DNA of 64,000 bases, taken from JAFEDN01 sp963832945 (GTDB taxonomy: Bacteria; Pseudomonadota; Gammaproteobacteria; Coxiellales; Coxiellaceae). The first letter of the stretch is position 1. Each line of letters begins with the position of its first letter. Shown here in pieces: positions 26,952 to 35,400 of this stretch. Position numbers and translations under genes: made by a program. The notes below the pieces were generated by a model. That model was not told the origin of the DNA. It saw nothing but the letters and a program-made list of their open reading frames with translations, and did not search any database. The stretch is from NCBI GenBank assembly GCA_963832945.1, contig CAWHVV010000017.1, positions 1-64,000 of the forward strand, read 5' to 3'.

Positions 26952-27163
26952 TTTTGCGAGTTTCCCTGTGAAAACTGTTCAGCTTTTTTCTGCCAATCTT
27001 TATCCTTATCCAAAACAAAGCGCGCCGCCTGCTCAAAAAATTGATCGACGCGATCAATGCCGACCCATTCATTATAGGATTTTATTTGCGTTAATAACGA
27101 TTCGTCGAATCGTAAAGAAATCGGGATTTTTTTAGATTTTAGTTGTGGAGTTAATAGCGCCAT
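26939..27163 (-). CDS. Small ribbon-helix-helix-type DNA-binding protein
   Basis: 74 residues. KKIPISLRFDESLLTQIKSYNEWVG has the beta-strand plus two-helix spacing of RHH repressors such as Arc, MetJ and plasmid partition or TraY-like proteins. The C-terminus is basic and Gln/Asn-rich. It probably dimerises and represses its own promoter in the large spacer to its right, or another plasmid promoter. No toxin partner is adjacent on the same strand. AGGTAT near the ATG is a weak ribosome-binding site. Confidence 0.6.
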   Translation of the reverse strand: MALLTPQLKSKKIPISLRFDESLLTQIKSYNEWVGIDRVDQFFEQAARFVLDKDKDWQKKAEQFSQGNSQNQQE

Positions 27164-27694
27164 AAAATATACCTCTTAATTTATAAATTTACCTTTAGCA
27201 TGGCCATTTTATAAAAATAGCTCCGCTATCCATTTGTGACCCTAACTCAACTGAAATAGAACTGCAAGCTAAAATTAAGCGTGATTAAATAAAGTGAAAA
27301 AAATTTCACATCATTTTAAAAATGACTGTAAAATAGCGGTTAAATGAATCTATAGTGATGAAAATAACTGACACTCAATCAAATATTTGCTATTTAAAAA
27401 ATAAAATTCATTGCCCATCGAATCTCAACATAAAAGTTAAATCAATCATCTGACAATCATTGTAAAAATCGTTTGTAAAACCCGTCAAAATTCGTTAAAT
27501 TGAATCCATGGAAAAAATCTGTTTGTTAAAACAATGGAATACAGAACGACATCAGAGCTTATTCAGATTGCGTCTTTTCTTTTGAGTAAGGATCCACACC
27601 CGTCGCACTATGAGTGCTGGTGCGGAAAAGTTCAATCATTCAAACCCTTACACTGCAGTACGATCATGCACGAAAAATAGCGGATTTTGTGGAT
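27164..27694. other. A/T-rich spacer without a supportable gene
   Basis: About 530 bases with many short A/T tracts and scattered TTGTAAAA-type words. I find no frame with a good start and coding character. Such regions next to RHH genes and upstream of relaxase genes often carry origins of transfer or replication, but no specific nick-site match is visible. Confidence 0.3.
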
Positions 27695-27802
27695 GAGGTG
27701 CAAAGAGGTGCACGGTTTTTTCAGGAGGTGCACATCTGCACCTCTCCACATCCCTTTGTTTTCAGCCATTTTTCAAAAAAAGGAGTGCACTTCTACACCT
27801 CT
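27695..27802 (+). promoter_or_regulatory. GAGGTGCA box array (operator or iteron-like)
   Basis: GAGGTGCA occurs at 27695-27702, 27705-27712 and 27725-27732, steps of 10 and 20 bases that keep the sites on one face of the helix. The third pairs with TGCACCTC at 27737-27744. A degenerate second palindrome follows (GAGTGCAC 27784-27791, TACACCTC 27795-27802). The array ends about 80 bp before the RHH gene at 27881 and is absent before its duplicate at 31987. Likely its own binding sites. Confidence 0.6.
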
Positions 27803-27880
27803 TGTGGTAAAACAATAGAGTGAAATTGATGGACGCTGCAAAAGGGCTATTCACTGTTTTTTAGAAAATTGGAGGACATG

Positions 27881-28237
27881 ATGAAACGAAGCAGCATCAA
27901 TATCTCGGAGGACGATTATAAAAAAATTCAGGCACAGGCTGAAAAAAAGTCGATTGCGCTGGCTGATTATATTCGACACCTCATTCAACTGGGACTCAAA
28001 GTCGAAGAAGCGGCGGAGCATCATTCCAGCAGCCATTCAAAACATTCCGCCTCTCTGGATCCGCAAAAAAAACTGTTGACCTGGGAATTGGAATCCCGTT
28101 ATCTCATCCGTTACCTCATTCAAAATGGGTTTGAACGCAGCCTTGATGAGCGCAATGCCTTTTTAAAAGAAGCGAAGCAGAAAGCCACCTCCCGGGTTGA
28201 AGCCTGGTTAAAGGCCCAGGATAACGCCTCTTCTTGA
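27881..28237 (+). CDS. Ribbon-helix-helix protein, copy 1
   Basis: 118 residues from ATG 27881, six bases after GGAGG (an ATG three bases earlier is possible). The N-terminus MKRSSINISEDDYKKIQAQA with ADYIRHLIQLGLKVEE has the beta-strand plus helix-helix layout of RHH proteins. A His/Ser-rich linker and a helical C-terminal domain (ELESRYLIRYLIQNGF) follow. Proteins of this shape beside relaxase genes are often relaxosome accessory factors (MobC- or TraM-like) or autorepressors. It is preceded by the GAGGTGCA array and followed by a traI tail remnant on the other strand. A near-identical copy is at 31987-32343. Confidence 0.75.
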   Translation: MKRSSINISEDDYKKIQAQAEKKSIALADYIRHLIQLGLKVEEAAEHHSSSHSKHSASLDPQKKLLTWELESRYLIRYLIQNGFERSLDERNAFLKEAKQKATSRVEAWLKAQDNASS

Positions 28238-28245
28238 GAAGCGCA

Positions 28246-28385
28246 TTAAAGGTCTAATTCCAGTTCACGTTCCCGCTGCGGGATGGGCTGAGGTGGCGGG
28301 GAGGAAGGCGTTGGGGAAAGACGCTGGTCTTTCACCTCCAGGATTTGTCTTCCTGAAATAACGGCATTTTTTCTATGACTGGTGA
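28246..28385 (-). pseudogene. Duplicated 3' tail of traI
   Basis: The minus strand here matches the last 140 bp of traI (32352-32491), including the stop codon position and the Pro-rich tail before it, with frequent substitutions and small indels. The rest of traI is absent. It shows that the RHH-traI junction was duplicated, with the kinase gene now between the copies. Confidence 0.8.
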
Positions 28386-28402
28386 AATGTGAGTATTTTT
28401 AA

Positions 28403-28561
28403 GAGAAAAGGCTGTTTTCATACAGTGACGCGAAATATGATCATGATGAACCCATTAGAATGCTTATTTTTAATGAAAACTATAAATTGTTACATAATCC
28501 CCCTGCACGCCTTGCATCTATTAAAAAGATCATAAATAATGTTTTTGTCCCGGGAAATTAA
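28403..28561 (+). pseudogene. Possible C-terminal remnant of an unknown gene
   Basis: A frame without a start codon runs 52 codons, with protein-like composition (SYSDAKYDHDEPIRMLIF, then ASIKKIINNVFVPGN), to a TAA just before the kinase gene. It lies outside the duplicated segment, so it probably came in with the kinase DNA. It may be chance. Confidence 0.3.
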
Positions 28562-28594
28562 GAAAATTCTTCATCGAAGCAAAGGAGCACAGCG

Positions 28595-31500
28595 ATGCAA
28601 CAAGAACCAACGCCCACTACCCAATCACCGAATCTGGCCAGCCTTCCACTGCTTCAAGACAGCTCCCTAGTCACCTGGCCAGAGGGTAAACCTCCCTCTT
28701 TACCTCCCTTGGAACAAAAAAACCTCTCTCCTGAGCAGACGCGAGTTCTGACCTCACCCAAGCCGTCAACGAGTTCATCATCCGGTGGTGCACGGCGATG
28801 GGAAATTCAGTATGGCGAACTCAAGCTGGAGCAGAAGTTAGGTCATGGCGCATTTGGAGAAGTCTTCTCAGGTAGTTATCGCAAAAGTAAAGTAGCAGTG
28901 AAGCTGTACGACTTCCGAGGAAAACTCCCCAACGATCAAAAAGAGATGCTATTGCAAGAAGCCAATGTCATGGAAGGATTGCGCTCGGAATATTTAGTTG
29001 CTTTCCGCGGCATCTGCTTAGACCCACGCTATTGCTTAGTGATGGAATTTTGTGAAGGAGGTACTTTGCGAGCGCGACTGGATAAAGCCAGCGAAGCTAT
29101 TACACCCCTGGAGCAGTTGCGCTGGGCTATGCAGATCAGCTATGGCGTGTATCAATTACACTCGGCAAAAATTGTGCATCGAGATTTAAAGGGTGAAAAT
29201 ATTTTATTAGATCGCCAAGGAGAGGCTAAGGTCGCGGATTTTGGATTATCCATCGTTAAGTCGAGCTCCGCGAACCACTCGAGAACAAGCGCCCGTGGCG
29301 GAGCCGGAACGATTCCATGGATGGCGCCAGAGTTACACGATGGTCAATCCAACTCGCAGGTGACGGATGTCTACAGCCTAGGTGTGACGTTATGGGAAAT
29401 AGTCAGCCGAAAGATGCCGTATGTCGGATTGATGATGGGTCAAATGATCTCCCGGACCGTGCAAGGTAAGCGTGATCCGCTGCCAAACCCCTGCCCGGAA
29501 GTATTTCGATTAATGATCACGGCTTGCTGTCATATGGAAGCCAAGCAACGCCCAACAGCGGAACAAGTGGGGAATCAATTTGCCGCGGCAATAAAAAGCG
29601 GGAAAAGTCTTTCTACACCAATGTCAACAGAACCACCAAAATTCTCCTCTACTGTTGACTCTAGTCATGAAGAAATAAAAAATTTTTTGGAAAAAGAGAA
29701 GCAATTAGAATTAGAAAAAAACCAGGAAAAACAGCAGCGTGTAGAAATGGAAAGAAAAGCTATAGAAGAAAAACGGCAATTAGAAGCAGAAAAACAAGCT
29801 AATATTGAGCGAATAAAACAGCAACATGAAGCAGAATTAGAGCGCGCACGGGATGATTTGAAACGCCAGCCGCAGGCTCAAGCTCCGAAATCAACGACAC
29901 CGCCACTGCCGCCGGTATCCCAGACTATTCCACAAACCCTCATGGCCCCGCCAAAACCCAAGGTCATTCCTGAGCAATCGGCCTTACAGGATCAATTTGT
30001 TGAGGCTTGTAAACAAGGGGATGAGAAAGCGGTCGAGACTTTATTTAAACAAGGCGCGCAACCAGATATCACCAACACCAAAGGTGAACACCCGCTAGGG
30101 GCGGCAGTTTGGGGCATGTGTCCTGAGGTTGTCAATGCCTTATTGAACCAAATGGGTAACACCACACCGATGTGTTTTGATGAATGTAAGGAACATAATT
30201 TAAAACATTACAAAGAAGTATTTATTGTACAGAAATCTCCCCCACAAGATTACGGAGAATGGTATCAATTATTGCTTAAAATCGAGTCAAATTCCTTTCT
30301 TCAGGCGTTTCATTTAGCGATAGTCGATGCGCAATGGCGGAATTTAGATTCTTCCAGTTGGGAGAGTTTAAAAAGATATATAACAGGACAGTCAGATTCT
30401 TCTGGTTATTGGGAAAATTTGAAAAGATCTTTAAGAGGATATAGGAGTGTAGATGAAGAGTTCTGGAAGGCCCGTTCATACGGCTATGGATGTCTTTGGA
30501 GGACGGAATATGCGTTTAATGGTTATAAAAAAGTGATAGAGACAGGAATAAAAAGTGCACGACTGACTAGGGCATTTAAACCATTCCACGAAATTTTGAA
30601 ATATAAGACGCCGACTCGAACTCCGAAATCGATACCACCATTCTCGATACGACCATTACCGTTAAGATCACAAACTGTTCCGCAAACCTTGGTACCTGAG
30701 CTAAAACTGAAGGCCCTGGACTTACAAGATCAACTCATTGCGGCTTGTAAACAAGGCAATGAGGAAACAGTCAAGGTGTTACTCCAACAAGGCGCGAAAC
30801 CGAACATAGCGAATACCAAAGGTGAGCAGCCGTTAGGGGCAGCGGTTTGGGGAATGTGCCCTCATGTCGTTAACGCCTTGTTGCAACATACCAGCGGCGT
30901 TGCGTCAATGACTTGGCAGAAATGCGAGCAACATAATTTACAATATTATGGGGAAGTGTTTATCATAGCGAAATTTAATCCACAGACTTATGGGGAATGG
31001 AATGAGTTAGTACAAAAAATGGATCCTAATTTGTTCATTCGCACATTTCATTTAAACAAATCTTACCAGCAATACTCTGGTTATTCTCATGGAAGTTGGG
31101 AGAATCTTCAAAATTTCCTAAAAAAAAATCATAAATCGATGGATACAACAAAAAACAGGCGTCCTCTTGCCGAGACCGTGGGATTTGGGTCTGTGGGTAA
31201 TTGGACAGAGAAAGGTTTTGTAAGTTTCAAAACACAGATTAAACAATTCGTTGAGACCGCATCGCGCCCTACTTTAGCACTGCCATCAGTGTCGCAGAGT
31301 TCACAAATCCTGATGCCTACACCAAAACCAGCAGCCAGCTTGGAGCAATTAAAACTGCAAGACCAATTGATTGCCACTTGCAAACAAGGAGATGAGAAAA
31401 TGGCTACGATGTTATTAAAGCAAGGCGCTAAACCAGATATGGCCAATGCGAAAGGCGAGCAGCCATTAGGGGCGGCGGTTTGGGGGATGTGCCCTGATGT

Positions 31501-31909
31501 CGTTAATGCCTTGCTGACACATGCCGGTGAGGTTGAGGTTACGCCGATGACCTGGGATGAATGTGAAGAACATAATCTAAAATATTATAAAGAAGTATTT
31601 ATCGTACCTAAATTTGACCCGCAGACTTACGGAGAATGGTATCAGATGTTATTGAAAATGGACCCGAACCCTTTCGTCCGGGCAGTTCATTTAAAGAAGG
31701 CAGATGAGCTAACAAGAAATTACTATAATGGAGCTTGGATCTCATTTACGGACGCGGTTAGGCGGGAGGAGTTTCTAGGGGGGAGCGGGGGGCGTGAAGT
31801 TCGTATGCGTATAACGTTTGAGACGGAGCAGGGATATGTAGGTATTAGAACACAGATTAAAAAAATAGTAGAGACTGCAAAACAGCCAACGGTGCGGATA
31901 AATTTTTAG
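28595..31909 (+). CDS. Eukaryote-like protein kinase with coiled coil and three ankyrin-like modules
   Basis: 1104 residues; the ATG follows AAGGAG. The kinase domain at about residues 72-335 has all key motifs: GHGAFGEV glycine loop, VAVKLY lysine, HRDLKGEN catalytic loop near 195, DFG near 215, WMAPE. The overall pattern is tyrosine-kinase-like (TKL), so it should phosphorylate proteins on Ser/Thr or Tyr. A charged coiled coil spans about 355-425. Three tandem modules follow near 462, 706 and 917, each starting LQDQ...ACKQG, then NxKGEHPLGAAVWGMCP (ankyrin-like) and a conserved tail with YKEVFIV and YGEWYQ. No signal peptide. Likely a secreted effector; that is inferred. It is framed by direct repeats, evidence of acquisition. 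Confidence 0.88.
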   Translation: MQQEPTPTTQSPNLASLPLLQDSSLVTWPEGKPPSLPPLEQKNLSPEQTRVLTSPKPSTSSSSGGARRWEIQYGELKLEQKLGHGAFGEVFSGSYRKSKVAVKLYDFRGKLPNDQKEMLLQEANVMEGLRSEYLVAFRGICLDPRYCLVMEFCEGGTLRARLDKASEAITPLEQLRWAMQISYGVYQLHSAKIVHRDLKGENILLDRQGEAKVADFGLSIVKSSSANHSRTSARGGAGTIPWMAPELHDGQSNSQVTDVYSLGVTLWEIVSRKMPYVGLMMGQMISRTVQGKRDPLPNPCPEVFRLMITACCHMEAKQRPTAEQVGNQFAAAIKSGKSLSTPMSTEPPKFSSTVDSSHEEIKNFLEKEKQLELEKNQEKQQRVEMERKAIEEKRQLEAEKQANIERIKQQHEAELERARDDLKRQPQAQAPKSTTPPLPPVSQTIPQTLMAPPKPKVIPEQSALQDQFVEACKQGDEKAVETLFKQGAQPDITNTKGEHPLGAAVWGMCPEVVNALLNQMGNTTPMCFDECKEHNLKHYKEVFIVQKSPPQDYGEWYQLLLKIESNSFLQAFHLAIVDAQWRNLDSSSWESLKRYITGQSDSSGYWENLKRSLRGYRSVDEEFWKARSYGYGCLWRTEYAFNGYKKVIETGIKSARLTRAFKPFHEILKYKTPTRTPKSIPPFSIRPLPLRSQTVPQTLVPELKLKALDLQDQLIAACKQGNEETVKVLLQQGAKPNIANTKGEQPLGAAVWGMCPHVVNALLQHTSGVASMTWQKCEQHNLQYYGEVFIIAKFNPQTYGEWNELVQKMDPNLFIRTFHLNKSYQQYSGYSHGSWENLQNFLKKNHKSMDTTKNRRPLAETVGFGSVGNWTEKGFVSFKTQIKQFVETASRPTLALPSVSQSSQILMPTPKPAASLEQLKLQDQLIATCKQGDEKMATMLLKQGAKPDMANAKGEQPLGAAVWGMCPDVVNALLTHAGEVEVTPMTWDECEEHNLKYYKEVFIVPKFDPQTYGEWYQMLLKMDPNPFVRAVHLKKADELTRNYYNGAWISFTDAVRREEFLGGSGGREVRMRITFETEQGYVGIRTQIKKIVETAKQPTVRINF

Positions 31910-31938
31910 CACAAAATTGAAGAAGAGTAAAATGGATA

Positions 31939-32491
31939 GACGCTGCAAAAGGGTTATTCACTGTTTTTTAGAAAATGGAGGACATGATGAAACGAAGCAG
32001 CATCAATATCTCGGAGGACGATTATAAAAAAATTCAGGCACAGGCTGAAAAAAAGTCGATTGCGCTGGCCGATTATATTCGACACCTCATTCAACTGGGA
32101 CTGAAAGTCGAAGAAGCCGCGGAGCATCATTCCAGCGATCATTCAAACCATTCCGCTGCTCTGGAACCACAAAAAAAACTGTTAACCTGGGAATTGGAAT
32201 CCCGTTATCTCATCCGTTACCTCATTCAAAATGGGTTTGAACGCAGCCTTGATGAGCGCAATGCCTTTTTAAAAGAAGCGAAGCAGAAAGCCACCTCCCG
32301 GGTTGAAGCCTGGTTAAAGGCCCAGGATAACGCCTCTTCTTGAGAAGCGCATTAAAGGTCTAATTCCAGTTCACGTTCCCGCTGCGGAATCGGCTGAGGC
32401 GGCGGGGACGGAGGAGCCGGGGAAGGACGCCAGTCTTTCACCTCCCAGGATTTGTCTTCTCTAAATAATGGCATTTTCTCTGTGACCGGCA
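31939..32491. repeat. Direct repeat flanking the kinase gene, copy 2
   Basis: Second copy of the 27832-28385 segment. Here it joins the intact traI gene, so this copy is the native position for the traI end. Confidence 0.85.
31987..32343 (+). CDS. Ribbon-helix-helix protein, copy 2
   Basis: 118 residues, differing from copy 1 only in the linker (HHSSDHSNHSAALEPQ). The ribosome-binding site GGAGG and the start are the same. It is convergent with traI; the two stop codons are 8 bp apart. Unlike copy 1 it lacks the upstream GAGGTGCA array, with the kinase gene there instead, so it may be expressed only by read-through from the kinase. The near identity of the coding parts, against a more diverged traI tail, points to gene conversion or strong selection. 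Confidence 0.75.
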   Translation: MKRSSINISEDDYKKIQAQAEKKSIALADYIRHLIQLGLKVEEAAEHHSSDHSNHSAALEPQKKLLTWELESRYLIRYLIQNGFERSLDERNAFLKEAKQKATSRVEAWLKAQDNASS

Positions 32492-35400
32492 ACAAGAGAG
32501 CGCCCTCCACTTTAACCTGTTTTTCCTGAGCCAGTTGACATTCACCTAAACGATTTCCTAAAGTTGAAACCGCATCCGAACTCGTGCCGAAGGCTATTTT
32601 ATCCGAGGATAGGCGGTTAGCCTCTGCATAAGGGACTGCCTGCTGTAATTCCGTTTTCACCCCTGCCATCCCTTGTTCTTTTAACACATCGTTATAATCC
32701 TGGCCTTCGATTTTAGGTTGAGCCATCCAGACGGTTTTGCCTTGCTGTTGTAACTGTTCAGCGGCAAAACGGATGAGTCGATCACTTTGCGGACTCTGAC
32801 CGTCATTATCCAAACACAGGACAATATGGTGATGAGTTTTGGCCGGATTGATGTTTTTAAAATTGGATTTACCCAAAGTGATCCGCACATCCGCCCCTCC
32901 CAAAGCCTGATAAACGCTCAGTGCGGTTTCGGGGCCTTCGGCCAAGTAAGTGACCCCGGCGCTGGCCGGTGCTTTGCCCAGCGCTTGCAGTGCGACGGAT
33001 CCCTGAGAAGCACGACCCCAGGTTTGTTTTTTGACTTCGACATCCGCCTTTTGAGCGGTGTCTTTATCCAGAAAAATCGCCTGTACCGCTTGCACCTGGT
33101 TCATACTGTCTTTAGCCACCACCAGCAGCGCGGGATGCACGCTTTCATTCCGGCGCGAATAGATGCCCGGATGGAAACGCACGCTGTCGGGAAATTTACC
33201 CAGGGCAATGCCACGATGCTCCCTCAAATAGCGTTCTGCTAAAGTACCTGACACGGATCGGCTTTCTTTCGCCAACCGCCGTGCATAGTGGAGGCTGCGC
33301 TGTTGTTCCGGGGTGAGCGCATGAGAGGCTGCTGGTGGCGATTTCGCAGATTTAGAGGGGGAATTCAAGGCGCTGTCCTGGACGGTAATATCCGCCGGGG
33401 AAGTCCCTAAAATTTTTAAAGCCTCCTGCAACACCACCCGAAAATCCCGCCGCCTGTCCAGGTCTTTTTTGAAAGCGATTAAGTCCAACAGATGGCCACC
33501 TTCACCAGTTTGAAAGTCATGCCACAATCCTCGTTTGTCGCCGTTCAGGGTGACCACCAGGCTGCCCTGTTTACTGCCATACCGGTATTGGCCGCCCATT
33601 TTGGTTTTCGGTTCACCCAATAATCGCTCCACCACGAGCTCCGCCTGATCCGTTAAACATTGGCTAATCCGCTGAGCATCCAGCCGAGGGGGTAGAATGG
33701 GTTTTGTGGGGATGGACTCGGATTTGACTGTCAGCTTCTTTTCAGGATCATTTTGATTTTCTGGACGACCCTCAGGTGGGGAAATCGTTAAACGCCAGAC
33801 ATCGGGACTGTCTGTCGACCCCATCCCGGGAGCCGCCACTTCATCCGGATAAAAGGCCTTCGACACGATCCGATCATAGCCCCGGCGGTCTTGAGACATT
33901 TCAGGATTCTTAGACATCGGAGAGGACTCTGGAGCAGAAATCTCCCCGACCGCTTCCAACGCGCTGGATTTACGACCGGGATTTTTTTGAACGGCTTGCA
34001 GTAATCGTGCTTTGTCATCGGTATACAGCGTCACTTGATGGGTGGCTCTCGTCAGCACCACTAACAATGACCGCTGGCTGGTGAGTTGCGGGCGGTAGCT
34101 TTCCGCGTTGATCAATACTTCGGTGATGGTTTTTCCTTGTGCACCATAGCCGGTAATGGCATAAGCATGATCCCAATGTTGCAACCGGGGGTGAGTACTG
34201 ACCAATTCAATCGGATTGCCGGTCGGTGTTAGCCCCTGATCGGTTAATTGCAGTGAACGAACGATGATTTTAGCCGGATCGAGGGACGGTTTTTGCGGCG
34301 CAGGCTTCCCGATTTCGCCGGCGACTGCGGCAACCGGCGTGGAGGGTTCTGGAGCTTTTGACAGCAAAACCACCGCTTCCACCCGGGCCACCTCCGGGCT
34401 GAGCAGCCCTAATGCCTCATCCGTCCGCGTCCAGCGAATTAAATCGCCGGCCATTAACTCCCGACGCTCGATCTCATAGACTTCGACCCCAGCCCGCTTG
34501 CCACTTTGGTAAGATCGAGGTTTCCATAGCACCGGATCGGAGCCGGGACGCTCCAGTTGCAGGCGTTGTTTTTCTGAGGTGAATCCAGCAACCCGCCAGT
34601 ATTCCCCTTTATGAATGCCGCCGGACTGACTGACATTAAAACGGAGAACATCCCCGACATGATAAAACTCTACTTGGCTGCGCTCAATTTCGCTTAAGCG
34701 CCGGGACACCAAAATGTCCGTGACCAAACGGGGGCCCGTGAGTTCACCATTCAAGATTAACCCCTCCCGAACCATCGCATTGAGTAAAACCCGATCTTCA
34801 TTACCAAAAGTGATAATCTGGGTTTGCGCCCGCCTCACGGCATCCCGGCTAACGTAATCTTCCGCAATCAAAGCCATGCGCTCAGCGCGGTTATCCTGGC
34901 GCTTGTTTTCCTCATCGATAAAACCGCCGACCTCAATGATCCGGTTTTCTAAAATCTTAAAAACGCCCGCAAAATCTTTTTGATAAACGGCTTTTACCGC
35001 GGCTTGCAGGGTTTCATCCTTTTGCCGGGTAATCTGGGTCAAATGCACGACGGATAACCCGCTCCGCTGCAGCATTTCAAACGGTTTACCGGAATCGACT
35101 GAGGTATATTGATGGATATCGCCTACCAACATTCCCGAAGCATCCAGATGAATCAGGGCTTTGATAAAATCACCCAGGCGTTGATTCGATACCATGGACG
35201 CTTCATCCACCACGATACAGCGGCCTCGATAGGCTGCCGGCGTGAGCTTGCCGGCGGCAACATTCAATAAAAATCGGTCGAGGGTGTAACCGGCTAAACC
35301 ACGGCCCCGGATTTCTTTAACGGCGGCATGGGTCGGCGCTAAACATAACAAAGCCTGCCGGCCTTCCTGCAAAGCGCCCTGGATGTGCTGTAACTGTTCG

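Larger units (their letters stand above)
27832..28385. repeat. Direct repeat flanking the kinase gene, copy 1
   Basis: This segment recurs at 31939-32491 in the same orientation. It covers a leader, the whole RHH gene and the last 45 or so codons of traI. The RHH part is nearly identical between copies, while the traI tail is visibly more diverged. Confidence 0.85.

Noticed and set aside
27614..27823. 69-codon rightward frame across the GAGGTGCA array
   Set aside because: The frame is made of the box array and lacks a good start; the DNA is better explained as regulatory sites.
32787..33242. 151-codon rightward frame inside traI
   Set aside because: Antisense shadow of a clearly conserved traI domain, without a ribosome-binding site.
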